This document shows, piece by piece, positions 34,864-42,901 of a stretch of DNA of 64,000 bases. A model generated the notes under the pieces. That model saw only the letters and a list, made by a program, of their open reading frames with translations, made no database searches and was not told where the DNA came from. The stretch lies in the NCBI GenBank assembly GCA_021772615.1, contig JAJFLQ010000065.1, positions 32,882-96,881 on the forward strand, written 5' to 3'. Every line of letters starts with the position of its first letter. Position 1 is the stretch's first letter. A program made the position numbers and the translations under genes. Origin of the DNA: Verrucomicrobiota bacterium (GTDB lineage: Bacteria; Verrucomicrobiota; Lentisphaeria; JABSQK01; JAJFLO01).

Positions 34864-35820
34864 ATGCCGGACACGACTGATCCACTGGTCTCGGTAATCA
34901 TACCGGCCTACGAGTCTGAAGCCACGATTGCGAACGCGCTGGAAAGCGTCGAGCGGCAGGTTGTGGATTTTCCTTACGAGATCATCGTAGTGAACAGTTC
35001 CGATGACCGCATGCCGGACATCATAAACCAGTCGTTTCCACGTGTTCGTCTGATCCAGCTTGAGCACAAGACGCTGGCTGCCGGCGCCAGGAATCACGGC
35101 GCGTCACGCTCGCGGGGTCAATACGTTGCCTTTCTCGACTCCGACTGTGTGGTGGAGCCGGATTGGTTGTCCAGACTTGTCCGCTCGCACAACGACGCGT
35201 TCTGTGCCGTTGGCGGACCGATTGAGAACGCAAATCCGGGAAGCATCTATAGCCGCGCCGGATATGTGATGGAGTTCAATGAATTCTACGCCCGGAGCGG
35301 CCACTGCGGTGTCGATCATATTCCGTCCGGGAACCTCATGCTGCGGCGTGAGACATTCGATAAGTCCGGCGGTTTCCCGGTAGACTTTCCGTTTAAGCAA
35401 GAGGATCGCTTATACAGCTGGCGGCTGGTGAAGCAGACAGGTCGGCAGTTGCTCTTCTGCTCGGACATACGTGTGAAGCACAATCATCGCGATTCATTCG
35501 ACGCGTTTACGCGGCATCAACGCGACATGGGCCGTGGCGGCGCGGAGATCCTCAAAGTCACGGACCTCCGCGGATCGTGGCTTATCCGCCGCCGCGTTCT
35601 CGCGAATGCCGCACTGCCGCTCCTGCCGATCGTCAAACTCACTCGCTGTACCCTGCGTACGTTGCGCCGGAAACCCAGCGAAATCCTTCGTCACCCGCTG
35701 GTGCTGCCAGTGATGATGCTTGGCGGCTTTTATTGGATGCGCGGCTTCGCCGCCGGCGTCAATGCTGCTGCGGGCCGTGCGTACGCGAACGAACGGAACG
35801 GGGCAAACGTATCAGACTGA
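34864..35820 (+). CDS. Family 2 glycosyltransferase
   Basis: 318 residues with GT-A fold text: VSVIIPAYESEATIANALES at the start, AAGARNHGASRSRGQYVAFLDSDC holding the DxD metal site (DSD), and GNLMLRRETFDKSGGF further on. ED in KQEDRLYSWRL is the likely catalytic base region. One hydrophobic segment lies near the C-terminus (LVLPVMMLGGFYWM). It would transfer a sugar from a nucleotide sugar, probably at the inner membrane, to a glycan or lipid. The unknown polytopic protein upstream may be a partner. Confidence 0.88.
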   Translation: MPDTTDPLVSVIIPAYESEATIANALESVERQVVDFPYEIIVVNSSDDRMPDIINQSFPRVRLIQLEHKTLAAGARNHGASRSRGQYVAFLDSDCVVEPDWLSRLVRSHNDAFCAVGGPIENANPGSIYSRAGYVMEFNEFYARSGHCGVDHIPSGNLMLRRETFDKSGGFPVDFPFKQEDRLYSWRLVKQTGRQLLFCSDIRVKHNHRDSFDAFTRHQRDMGRGGAEILKVTDLRGSWLIRRRVLANAALPLLPIVKLTRCTLRTLRRKPSEILRHPLVLPVMMLGGFYWMRGFAAGVNAAAGRAYANERNGANVSD

Positions 35821-35892
35821 AATCCGTGCTCCCGAATTCCTGCACACATCGACTTTTTATTGGCGACAGACCGATGACCGCACGATAGGGTT

Positions 35893-36894
35893 TCATAACC
35901 AGCCGGAAGCACGGTAGTCGTCCACCGTTCTGGAGATACCGCTTTCGAGATCGTACTGTGGTGTGTACCCGAGTTCGCGCCGGGCGTGCGTAATGTCATA
36001 GCCGTAGCCGCCGGACATCAGATCAACCCGTGACCGCGACAGGATCGGCTGAATACCCGTAGCGCGAGCAAGTGCCTCGCAGCACGCCGCCAGTGCTGTC
36101 GCTGCGAACGTTGGAATCGACAATATCGGACGCGTCACGCCGACTTCGTCCGCAATGGAATGCACCAGCCGTCGCACCGACACCGGTTCGGCACCGCCGA
36201 CATTGTAGACGCCGCCTGCGGCGCCATGCGTGATCGCCAACATAATACCGGCTACGAGATCCTCGACGAATACGGGGTGCAGCAATGCGGTGCCGTGCCC
36301 GATAAATGCGAATCGTCCGCGTTTGATAGCGCGAAACAATGCCAATTTGTGGCTGTCACCCGGACCGTATGTAAAGGATGGTCGAATCACAACGACAGGG
36401 ATTCCACATTCAACGCCCGCCTGCAAGATACCTTGCTCACCCGCATATTTGCTCTGTTGATATACGCCGCGAGGCGAACATCGCGTCTGTTCGGAGCCGA
36501 TATCTGTCCCCAGTGGGCCGGTCACACCGACCGTACTCAGGTGGATAAACCGCATCGGTGGCTGCGAACCGAATCCGCTCAGCAATTGCGTCGCGCCCTC
36601 GGCGTTGACGACGCGAATGCATTCGGGATCCATTCCCCATTTACCGAGGCAACCAGCGCAGTTGACAATGATGTTGACATCGCGTTCGACCCCGCGGCAG
36701 GTCTCCGGCCGGGTGATGTCGCCAACAACACATTCCACGCCGGCGACCGGGGCCGATGCCGACGGCCGGTGCACCAATGCACGCACGAGATATCCGGCCT
36801 TGACCAGATTCGCGGTCAGGCGCCTGCCGATGAAACCGCTCGCGCCGGCTACCAACACACGCTCACCGTGATCGCCTTCGGATTGTGCATTCAT
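35893..36894 (-). CDS. NAD(P)-dependent epimerase/dehydratase (extended SDR)
   Basis: 333 residues. It has cofactor loop GASGFIGRRL, NCAG (NNAG-type), Ser in LSTVGV, and the YxxxK pair in YQQSKYAGE. RPSFTYGPGD follows, which is typical of sugar epimerases and 3-beta-hydroxysteroid-dehydrogenase-like SDRs. The substrate is unknown; many relatives act on nucleotide sugars. It is coupled to the upstream membrane protein gene (ATGA overlap at 36891-36894). Convergent with the glycosyltransferase, 72 bases away. Confidence 0.88.
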   Translation of the reverse strand: MNAQSEGDHGERVLVAGASGFIGRRLTANLVKAGYLVRALVHRPSASAPVAGVECVVGDITRPETCRGVERDVNIIVNCAGCLGKWGMDPECIRVVNAEGATQLLSGFGSQPPMRFIHLSTVGVTGPLGTDIGSEQTRCSPRGVYQQSKYAGEQGILQAGVECGIPVVVIRPSFTYGPGDSHKLALFRAIKRGRFAFIGHGTALLHPVFVEDLVAGIMLAITHGAAGGVYNVGGAEPVSVRRLVHSIADEVGVTRPILSIPTFAATALAACCEALARATGIQPILSRSRVDLMSGGYGYDITHARRELGYTPQYDLESGISRTVDDYRASGWL

Positions 36895-37799
36895 GAACGG
36901 CGGCTCCGCTGATATCGTGCAACAACGTCCGAGAGGAACGGATCGGCACGTGCGAACTCAATCGCATTGAGCAGAAAACTCACGAGAAAAATGCTCCAGG
37001 CGGACAGTTCGAGCAGCTCCTCGATTTCTTCCATTAGCGGGTAATGCTCGAATTTCATGTCGATGACCAGAGACAACACGACCAGGAGCCCCGCCAGCAG
37101 GAAAAACCGGAAGCCTTCGAGCGTGCGGCGGCAATATTCCCGATAAAGATCGCGACCGCACCAAAATAACAAGCCTGCTCCCGCACCAAGGTACGCGACA
37201 AGAACCCAGGAATCGAAGTACCGCACGCCGCCGATGCCATCGACGTCGCTCTTCGTGGTACCCCATACAAGCGCCATTCCTGCGGCCGCTTTTTCATGCA
37301 GGTGAAAACGTTCATCGATAGCGAGATAGAAGAAGCCGAAAGCGACCGCGCACCAGAACCGGAAGAGCCGGCGAGAGCCGACGGAGGAAAAGTGGCGGAT
37401 GATGGCGGCGTTCAACAGGGCGGCCATCGCGCAGACAACGAGATATACCGACTGAAACCAGCGAACGGCCGTAATCTCCTCTGTCATCCAACGGGTATCC
37501 AGCAACAAGGCAAGTTGCACCGCCACTGTGGTGACACAAAATACCGCGTAAAGAACGATCTCGTGAGAACCGCATGCGCGTCCGTATAACATGATCAGAA
37601 TCGGTAGCATGACGGCAAGGTTAATAAGTGCGCGAAGCCGACCAATGATTCTGTCGGCAGGAATCGCACCAAGGGGGACACATCCGTCGACGATCATTAC
37701 AGCAAGTCTGTGGGCACCTGCATTAATCAGGACGAACCCAGCGACAGTCAGTGTAATGGTGGTGAGATGGCGAAATGTGAATGCGTGGCAAACGGGCAT
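36891..37799 (-). CDS. Polytopic membrane protein of unknown family
   Basis: 302 residues with about eight hydrophobic segments. A polar motif LAIDERFHLHEK sits after helix 5, and KFEHYPLMEEIEELLELSAW near the end. These acidic and His-containing loops may be functional. I do not recognise a named family. It shares an ATGA junction with the SDR gene downstream, so both probably serve one envelope pathway. Confidence 0.6.
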   Translation of the reverse strand: MPVCHAFTFRHLTTITLTVAGFVLINAGAHRLAVMIVDGCVPLGAIPADRIIGRLRALINLAVMLPILIMLYGRACGSHEIVLYAVFCVTTVAVQLALLLDTRWMTEEITAVRWFQSVYLVVCAMAALLNAAIIRHFSSVGSRRLFRFWCAVAFGFFYLAIDERFHLHEKAAAGMALVWGTTKSDVDGIGGVRYFDSWVLVAYLGAGAGLLFWCGRDLYREYCRRTLEGFRFFLLAGLLVVLSLVIDMKFEHYPLMEEIEELLELSAWSIFLVSFLLNAIEFARADPFLSDVVARYQRSRRS

Positions 37800-37863
37800 C
37801 GTGACAGGCCGGACGGGCTGATCGTGTAAATCTGTAACCTACCACCGATCCGGTAACGATCAA

Positions 37864-38610
37864 TTACTTGCCATATTCCAACCGCTTGGCGTTTCGTGCC
37901 GGGAGCCCGGCGCGCAGAATCTTTTTCTGCGTTGCGCGGATGTCGTAGGGTACGCGATGCAGTTCGACCTCTGCACGCGCGGTGTCATAAATAGCGAACG
38001 CAGCCATGTTGTTGCCATCACGCGGCTGGCCGACACTACCGGTGTTTATGAGGTAGCGCCGCTGAGGATGTATATGGATCTTGCGGTAAAGGCCCCCGGA
38101 CAACATGTCGCCTTTCTCAAAAGCCAACGGCACGTGAGAATGACCGAAAAAGCAGATATTCGTGTTCAACAGCCGCAGCGATGCCATGGCATCGGTGTAA
38201 TTGCAGATGTAATACCACTGGTCGGGTGAGTGCAGTGATGCGTGGACAAGCGTGATGTTGCCGACGATACATGACATCGGCAGCCGATGTAGCCATTTCG
38301 CACTGCTCCGGCACAGTTGGGAACGGGTCCATTCGATACTTGTTGCAGCTGCGGATTGAAAGAAATCAATGCCCGCTCTGGTAACCGCGCGATGGTCGTG
38401 ATTCCCCTTCACGGCACCGGCAAGCGGCAGCGACCGGATTATTTTCAAACACGCTGCCGGGTCCGCGTTGTAACCGACAATATCGCCCGTGCACAGATAT
38501 TCGTCTACCGCCAGCTTACCGCATGCTGCGGTAACTGCCTGCAACGCCTCAAGGTTGGCGTGTATATCGCTAATTACACCGTATCTCACAACCTCCCCTT
38601 TTTTATGCAT
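37864..38610 (-). CDS. Calcineurin-like metallophosphoesterase (YfcE-like)
   Basis: 248 residues from ATG 38610. A GGGGAGG run just inside the coding region could serve a later GTG at about 38589. Dimetal motifs are complete: SDIHAN, GDIVGY, GNHDHRA, VHASL and GHSHVPL. NTGSVGQPRDG near the end is typical of the ApaH/YfcE-like group. Family members cleave phosphodiesters, sometimes cAMP or dinucleotides, but the substrate here is unknown. The frame can be read up to 38865 without family support. Confidence 0.85.
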   Translation of the reverse strand: MHKKGEVVRYGVISDIHANLEALQAVTAACGKLAVDEYLCTGDIVGYNADPAACLKIIRSLPLAGAVKGNHDHRAVTRAGIDFFQSAAATSIEWTRSQLCRSSAKWLHRLPMSCIVGNITLVHASLHSPDQWYYICNYTDAMASLRLLNTNICFFGHSHVPLAFEKGDMLSGGLYRKIHIHPQRRYLINTGSVGQPRDGNNMAAFAIYDTARAEVELHRVPYDIRATQKKILRAGLPARNAKRLEYGK

Positions 38611-38873
38611 GATCACGCGCGAGTCCGGCGGTGGCGGCGACGCATCAAAGCGTCCACACAAGCCGGGCGACAGGAAGTGTAGCAAAACGAACGCCAAAAC
38701 TCCGCAGTCCGTCCTAAATTGCCTGATGAAAAACGATAACGCGGTGAAGCTATGGTGATCAGGGGGCAGGGTGGTAGGATAACGCAACCACAGGATAGTA
38801 TTTCGCGCAGACGGCCGCCCTACAATAAGACTATCGCTCCGGGCGGGATGGCGGGCGGGCGACAATCATCGGG

Positions 38874-39554
38874 TCAGCTTCGGCGTACTTCAAGTACATA
38901 CCCGGCGCCGCGAACGGTATGGATAAGTCGATTGGAAAACGGCCGGTCGACCTTCTCTCTCAGACGACAGATTCGGGCTTCGACGATGTTTGTGTTAGTG
39001 TCGAAATCATACTCCCAGACCTGTTGTCGAATGATGGTCTTTGTGAGGATATGGCCCTGGCGGCGAAGGAGAAACTCGAGCAGGGCGAATTCCTTTGGCT
39101 GCAGCACAATCTCGCAGTTGTCGCGAAACACTTTTCGACTTCTCAGATCCATTCGCAAGTCGCCCGCCGCAATCATGTTCGCGTCACTGCTGTTGGTTGA
39201 CCGTCGCACGAGGGCTTGCAGGCGAGCCAGGAGTTCGATGAATGCAAACGGTTTCGTGAGGTAATCGTCACCGCCCAGTTGCAGCCCGGAAACTTTGTCA
39301 TCGACTGAATCCTTGACACTCACGATCAACACGGGCGTGCGAATATTCATACGCCGCATTTCGCTAATCAGCGCGAGGCCATTCATTCCGGGAAGCATGA
39401 TATCGACGATCGCCACATCATATGTATCCTCGAGTGCGCGCTTGAGCCCAAGCGTCCCGTCATTGGCATGGATGGTCAAGATTCCCGATTGTTTCAGGCC
39501 TGTCGCGATAAAATGGGCGGTAACTACGTCATCTTCGATCAACAACACTTTCAT
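38874..39554 (-). CDS. OmpR/PhoB-type response regulator, orphan
   Basis: 226 residues from ATG 39554 (MKVLLIEDD). Receiver: acidic E7/D8-D9, phosphoacceptor D51 (VDIMLPGM), Ser in LIVSVKD and Lys in YLTKPF. The winged-helix output domain (about 130-226) has the usual LQPKEFALLEFLLRRQG and TNIVEARICRLREKV. It would bind DNA when phosphorylated. No histidine kinase gene lies beside it. It is divergent from the CDGSH/kinase cluster, separated by a 490-base spacer. Confidence 0.92.
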   Translation of the reverse strand: MKVLLIEDDVVTAHFIATGLKQSGILTIHANDGTLGLKRALEDTYDVAIVDIMLPGMNGLALISEMRRMNIRTPVLIVSVKDSVDDKVSGLQLGGDDYLTKPFAFIELLARLQALVRRSTNSSDANMIAAGDLRMDLRSRKVFRDNCEIVLQPKEFALLEFLLRRQGHILTKTIIRQQVWEYDFDTNTNIVEARICRLREKVDRPFSNRLIHTVRGAGYVLEVRRS

Positions 39555-39674
39555 GGATTCAATCCTTGCGTTCCGGCGGTCCGACCTCCGGCACCGGCAC
39601 TGGGGTAATTTGTTCGCATATTTAATGCCGTGTGTGCCTGTCACATCATATGTTGGAAAAATCAAATTTTTCCG

Positions 39675-39825
39675 GCCATCCCCTGATGCGTCATACCACG
39701 CCCGTGGTGTCGACACCATACTCCACAAGCCGTTTAAGGTCGCCGACCTTGCCGATACCGTACGGACCACACTGGCGTCCGGTCACCTGCAGCGTCGTGG
39801 TCGGCGAAACGGTGTCCGTAGCTGA
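39675..39825 (+). pseudogene. Relic of a response-regulator receiver domain (C-terminal end only)
   Basis: The plus-strand frame reads RGVDTILHKPFKVADLADTV then RTTLA, which matches the end of a receiver domain (the Lys-Pro motif and helix 5). The first four strands with the phosphoacceptor Asp are missing; upstream the frame runs into DNA antisense to the OmpR gene. It is best explained as a deletion remnant of a regulator or hybrid kinase once present here. The remaining part of the 39555-40044 spacer shows no gene. Confidence 0.55.
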
Positions 39826-40044
39826 GCTTTGTACGACTGGCAACAACACCTATCAGCAGCACCGGCGAATCGTCGTTCACGGGTTTCATTTGTGCTCCGG
39901 CCGAACTATAATACATCACCGGGCGATGCCTGCCGGCGATACCGGACGTATCTCTCATCGGCGTTTTGTCTTTCCCGGCAGCGACGCGAGGGGCCAATTT
40001 TGCGCCAAGAACGCAGCAACCCCATGAATTTACGAGGAATTGTT

Positions 40045-40284
40045 ATGGACAAACCAGACATCGCCGATACCACGCCACGCGCCGTTGAAACCGTGGCGGG
40101 CGAAACCTACTACTGGTGTGCATGCGGGAAGTCGCAGAATCAACCTTTTTGCGACGGATCGCATCGAGGGAGCAGTTTGACACCGGTGCATATCAAAGCA
40201 GTCGAGACAGAAACCGTGTATCTCTGCATGTGCAAACAGACCGGTAATCCGCCGTTCTGCGATGGAAGCCACAGCCGGCTATGA
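40045..40284 (+). CDS. Double CDGSH iron-sulfur domain protein
   Basis: 79 residues from ATG 40045, preferred over the upstream ATG at 40024 because GAGGAA lies 5 bases before it. Two CDGSH motifs are complete: CACGKSQNQPFCDGSH and CMCKQTGNPPFCDGSH. Each binds one [2Fe-2S] cluster through three Cys and one His, a redox- and pH-sensitive site. The stop overlaps the start of the receiver-kinase gene (ATGA), so it may report redox state to it. Small stand-alone proteins like this are usual in bacteria. Confidence 0.9.
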   Translation: MDKPDIADTTPRAVETVAGETYYWCACGKSQNQPFCDGSHRGSSLTPVHIKAVETETVYLCMCKQTGNPPFCDGSHSRL

Positions 40285-41510
40285 TAGAATCCGTTGCGAT
40301 CATTTGCGTGGACGACGACCCGGCGATGTTGCGTTTGTACCAGCAGATCATTGGAAAACGCTATCCCAACATCCGCGTGTTTGTCGATGGACAAGAGGCC
40401 CTTACGTCCTATCGCGCCGACCCCGCAGCGGTTATGTTGATCGATATGGAAATGCCGCACGGCATGTCGGGACTTGAGCTCACACGTACTATTAGAACGT
40501 GTCCCGACCAACATGAGACGGCAGTGATTGTCGTATCGGCGCATGAGAACGAGGCCTGCATCGTCGACGCCTATTCGGCGGGTGCGGACGACTACATCGT
40601 AAAACCGATCAAACCCTCTGAGCTCCTGGCAAAAATATCCGTTGCATACAACAAAAAAATCACCACCGCATCGCGACTCATTGGCGTCTTTCCGGGAACG
40701 GTTTTCGCCGGACGCTATGAGATCGTCGAACGGCTGGGAAGCGGCTCATTCGGCGTTGTATACCACGCTCGAGATATACGCGATGAAAATCGCCGGGACG
40801 TCGCACTGAAGATATTCGACCTGCCGCCCTCGAAAATAAGCGATCAGAAATTCATGGCGCTTTTTCTGCGCGAAGCCTATGGGTTGTCGCGGCTGGACAA
40901 TCCGAATATCGTCAAACTATACGACTTTGGGACAGTGAATTTTTACTACCTGGCGATGGAGTACCTGAAGGGTGTCACGCTAGAAGAGCAGATCAATAAG
41001 ACCGGCCCCATGACCGAGGATGACGCTCGTATTGCGATGTATGAAATCGCCAAGATCCTTCGCTACCTGGACGAAAACAAGTTGCTGCACCGCGATATCA
41101 AGCCGGTGAATATCATGATAACTGACACCGGTTATTTGAAACTCCTGGATTTTGGGCTTGCACGCTCCGAGAACGAAGAGACGATCATCGGTGACGATGT
41201 GTTCAAAGGCACACCCGAGTATGCATCACCAGAGTCGATTTACGGCGACCCGGATATTGGGATCAAGTCCGATCTGTATTCCTTGGGCGCAACCGTGTAT
41301 TTCGCGGTCACCGGCAAGCCGCCGTTCTCGGGCGGCTCACCGGTACAAATCATCAAGAGCCGTGTCGACGCCGATCCCCCCCCAGTCGAGTCGCTGAATG
41401 CGTCACTAAGCCCCGCCTTCTCTTCGCTGATAAACCGCGTTCTCGCTCATGACCACTGTGATCGACCCGACGTTGACGAAGTCATTCACACTATCAAGAA
41501 CTTGTCCTGA
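40281..41510 (+). CDS. Receiver domain-Ser/Thr protein kinase fusion, no. 1
   Basis: 409 residues. Residues 1-125 are a receiver with acidic D11-D13, phosphoacceptor D55 (LIDMEMP), Ser86 and K108. The kinase domain (about 143-405) has LGSGSFGVVY, VALKIF, HRDIKPVN, LLDFGLAR and a GTPEYASPES activation segment. All catalytic residues are present. No membrane helix. Aspartate phosphorylation by a histidine kinase could switch Ser/Thr kinase activity. Coupled by ATGA to the CDGSH gene and 95 bases before a second, similar fusion. Confidence 0.92.
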   Translation: MIESVAIICVDDDPAMLRLYQQIIGKRYPNIRVFVDGQEALTSYRADPAAVMLIDMEMPHGMSGLELTRTIRTCPDQHETAVIVVSAHENEACIVDAYSAGADDYIVKPIKPSELLAKISVAYNKKITTASRLIGVFPGTVFAGRYEIVERLGSGSFGVVYHARDIRDENRRDVALKIFDLPPSKISDQKFMALFLREAYGLSRLDNPNIVKLYDFGTVNFYYLAMEYLKGVTLEEQINKTGPMTEDDARIAMYEIAKILRYLDENKLLHRDIKPVNIMITDTGYLKLLDFGLARSENEETIIGDDVFKGTPEYASPESIYGDPDIGIKSDLYSLGATVYFAVTGKPPFSGGSPVQIIKSRVDADPPPVESLNASLSPAFSSLINRVLAHDHCDRPDVDEVIHTIKNLS

Positions 41511-41605
41511 GTCGTTCAGGCGGCTGAGTGGCATACCATACCGACTCTGCACCGACATTCAGGCGCACCAGCCCCCGGAAGTTTCCACCGACCAGACGAT
41601 TGACA

Positions 41606-42901
41606 ATGCCCGGCACCGACGAAAAACATATTCTACTGGTAGACGACAACGATCAGATCCTCCAGGTATTGTCGACACTGCTTTCTGGAATTGGCTACCG
41701 GATCAGCATGGCGGAGAATGCCGTGCAAGCCCAGGGAATTCTGGAACACGGCGGGATCGACCTGGTTATATCCGACCTCCACATGCCCGGCATGTCCGGA
41801 ATTCGCCTGCTTGAGGCCATTCGGGAACAGCATCCCGGGCTCCCGGTGATTATCGTTACCGGCGACCAGTCGTCGAAGGCGGCGGTGCAGTGCCTAAGCC
41901 TGGGTGCGAATGATTTCCTGACCAAACCATTCGACACCGATACGATCAGTCGCCGGGTCGCCAGTGTGTTTTTGAACGGCGCTGTCGCGGCAGCAGACAA
42001 AGCGGACGACGACGGCAGTCGCATCATTGGAGGCTATTCCATACTGCGGAAAATTGGCGAGGGCGCGATGGGAACGGTGTTGTTGGCGGAAAAATGCGAC
42101 GGGAGCGCCGGTCAACCTCGTGCGATCAAGATCCTTAAATCACAAGACATCCCAGCGGCCAGCAACAACGTCCTGATCGAGCGGTTCATTCGCGAAGCCG
42201 AAACCGCAGCTACGGTGCGGCATCCCAACGTCGTCCGAGTCCTCGAATATGGATTTGCGCGAGAGGAACAGATCCCATACATCGTAATGGAGTACATCGA
42301 AGGCGAATCGCTCGATCGACATATGCGATCCGTATCGATGTCGGACTTCAAATTCAAGGCCGACATATTGCGGCAGGTAGCAGGAGCGCTTGCTGCGATT
42401 CACGAACACGGAATCACACATCGCGATATCAAGCCCGAGAACATCATTGTGGATACGGCCGGGAATGCAAAGGTAACGGATTTCGGTATCGTCCGTGTAC
42501 CAGATTCCGACTTGACCTTCGCCTCCGCCCGATTGGGGACGCCCGACTACCTCTCGCCTGAGGGCTTTATGACGCCGAAGGTAGATCATCGCTCCGATAT
42601 TTTTTCGTTCGGTATCGTGGCCTACGAGTACCTGTTGAAGTTCAAACCGTTCTATGGCGCAACCATCAACGACGTACTCGAAGAGATCCGACACAGCGCC
42701 CCGGAAGCGCCGAGAAAAGTGATGCTGGACTTTCCGGTCGAATTGGAAGTGATTCTGGCGAAGATGCTAAAGAAATCGCCTGAAGACCGCTACCAGTGCG
42801 CTACGGATATCGTCCGGGACCTCGACGCATTTCTGAGCGATCGTCGCGGTTTGTTTCACCGCCTGCGATTCCGTTCAGGAAAGGATGATTGGCACAGCTA
42901 G
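41606..42901 (+). CDS. Receiver domain-Ser/Thr protein kinase fusion, no. 2
   Basis: 431 residues from ATG 41606. Receiver: D13-D14, phosphoacceptor D57 (ISDLHMPGM), T85 and K107. Kinase from about residue 143: GEGAMGTVLLAE loop, RAIKIL lysine, HRDIKPEN, VTDFGIVR, and GTPDYLSPEG. A basic tail ends the protein. It shares its architecture with the preceding gene but diverges strongly, so it is not a recent duplicate. Its TAG stop lies in CTAG (42898-42901), which also supplies the stop of the opposite-strand kinase. Confidence 0.92.
   Translation: MPGTDEKHILLVDDNDQILQVLSTLLSGIGYRISMAENAVQAQGILEHGGIDLVISDLHMPGMSGIRLLEAIREQHPGLPVIIVTGDQSSKAAVQCLSLGANDFLTKPFDTDTISRRVASVFLNGAVAAADKADDDGSRIIGGYSILRKIGEGAMGTVLLAEKCDGSAGQPRAIKILKSQDIPAASNNVLIERFIREAETAATVRHPNVVRVLEYGFAREEQIPYIVMEYIEGESLDRHMRSVSMSDFKFKADILRQVAGALAAIHEHGITHRDIKPENIIVDTAGNAKVTDFGIVRVPDSDLTFASARLGTPDYLSPEGFMTPKVDHRSDIFSFGIVAYEYLLKFKPFYGATINDVLEEIRHSAPEAPRKVMLDFPVELEVILAKMLKKSPEDRYQCATDIVRDLDAFLSDRRGLFHRLRFRSGKDDWHS

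Noticed and set aside
40281..42901. Idea that the two receiver-kinases are a recent tandem duplication
   Set aside because: They share domain order but differ at most positions outside motifs, including linkers and tails.
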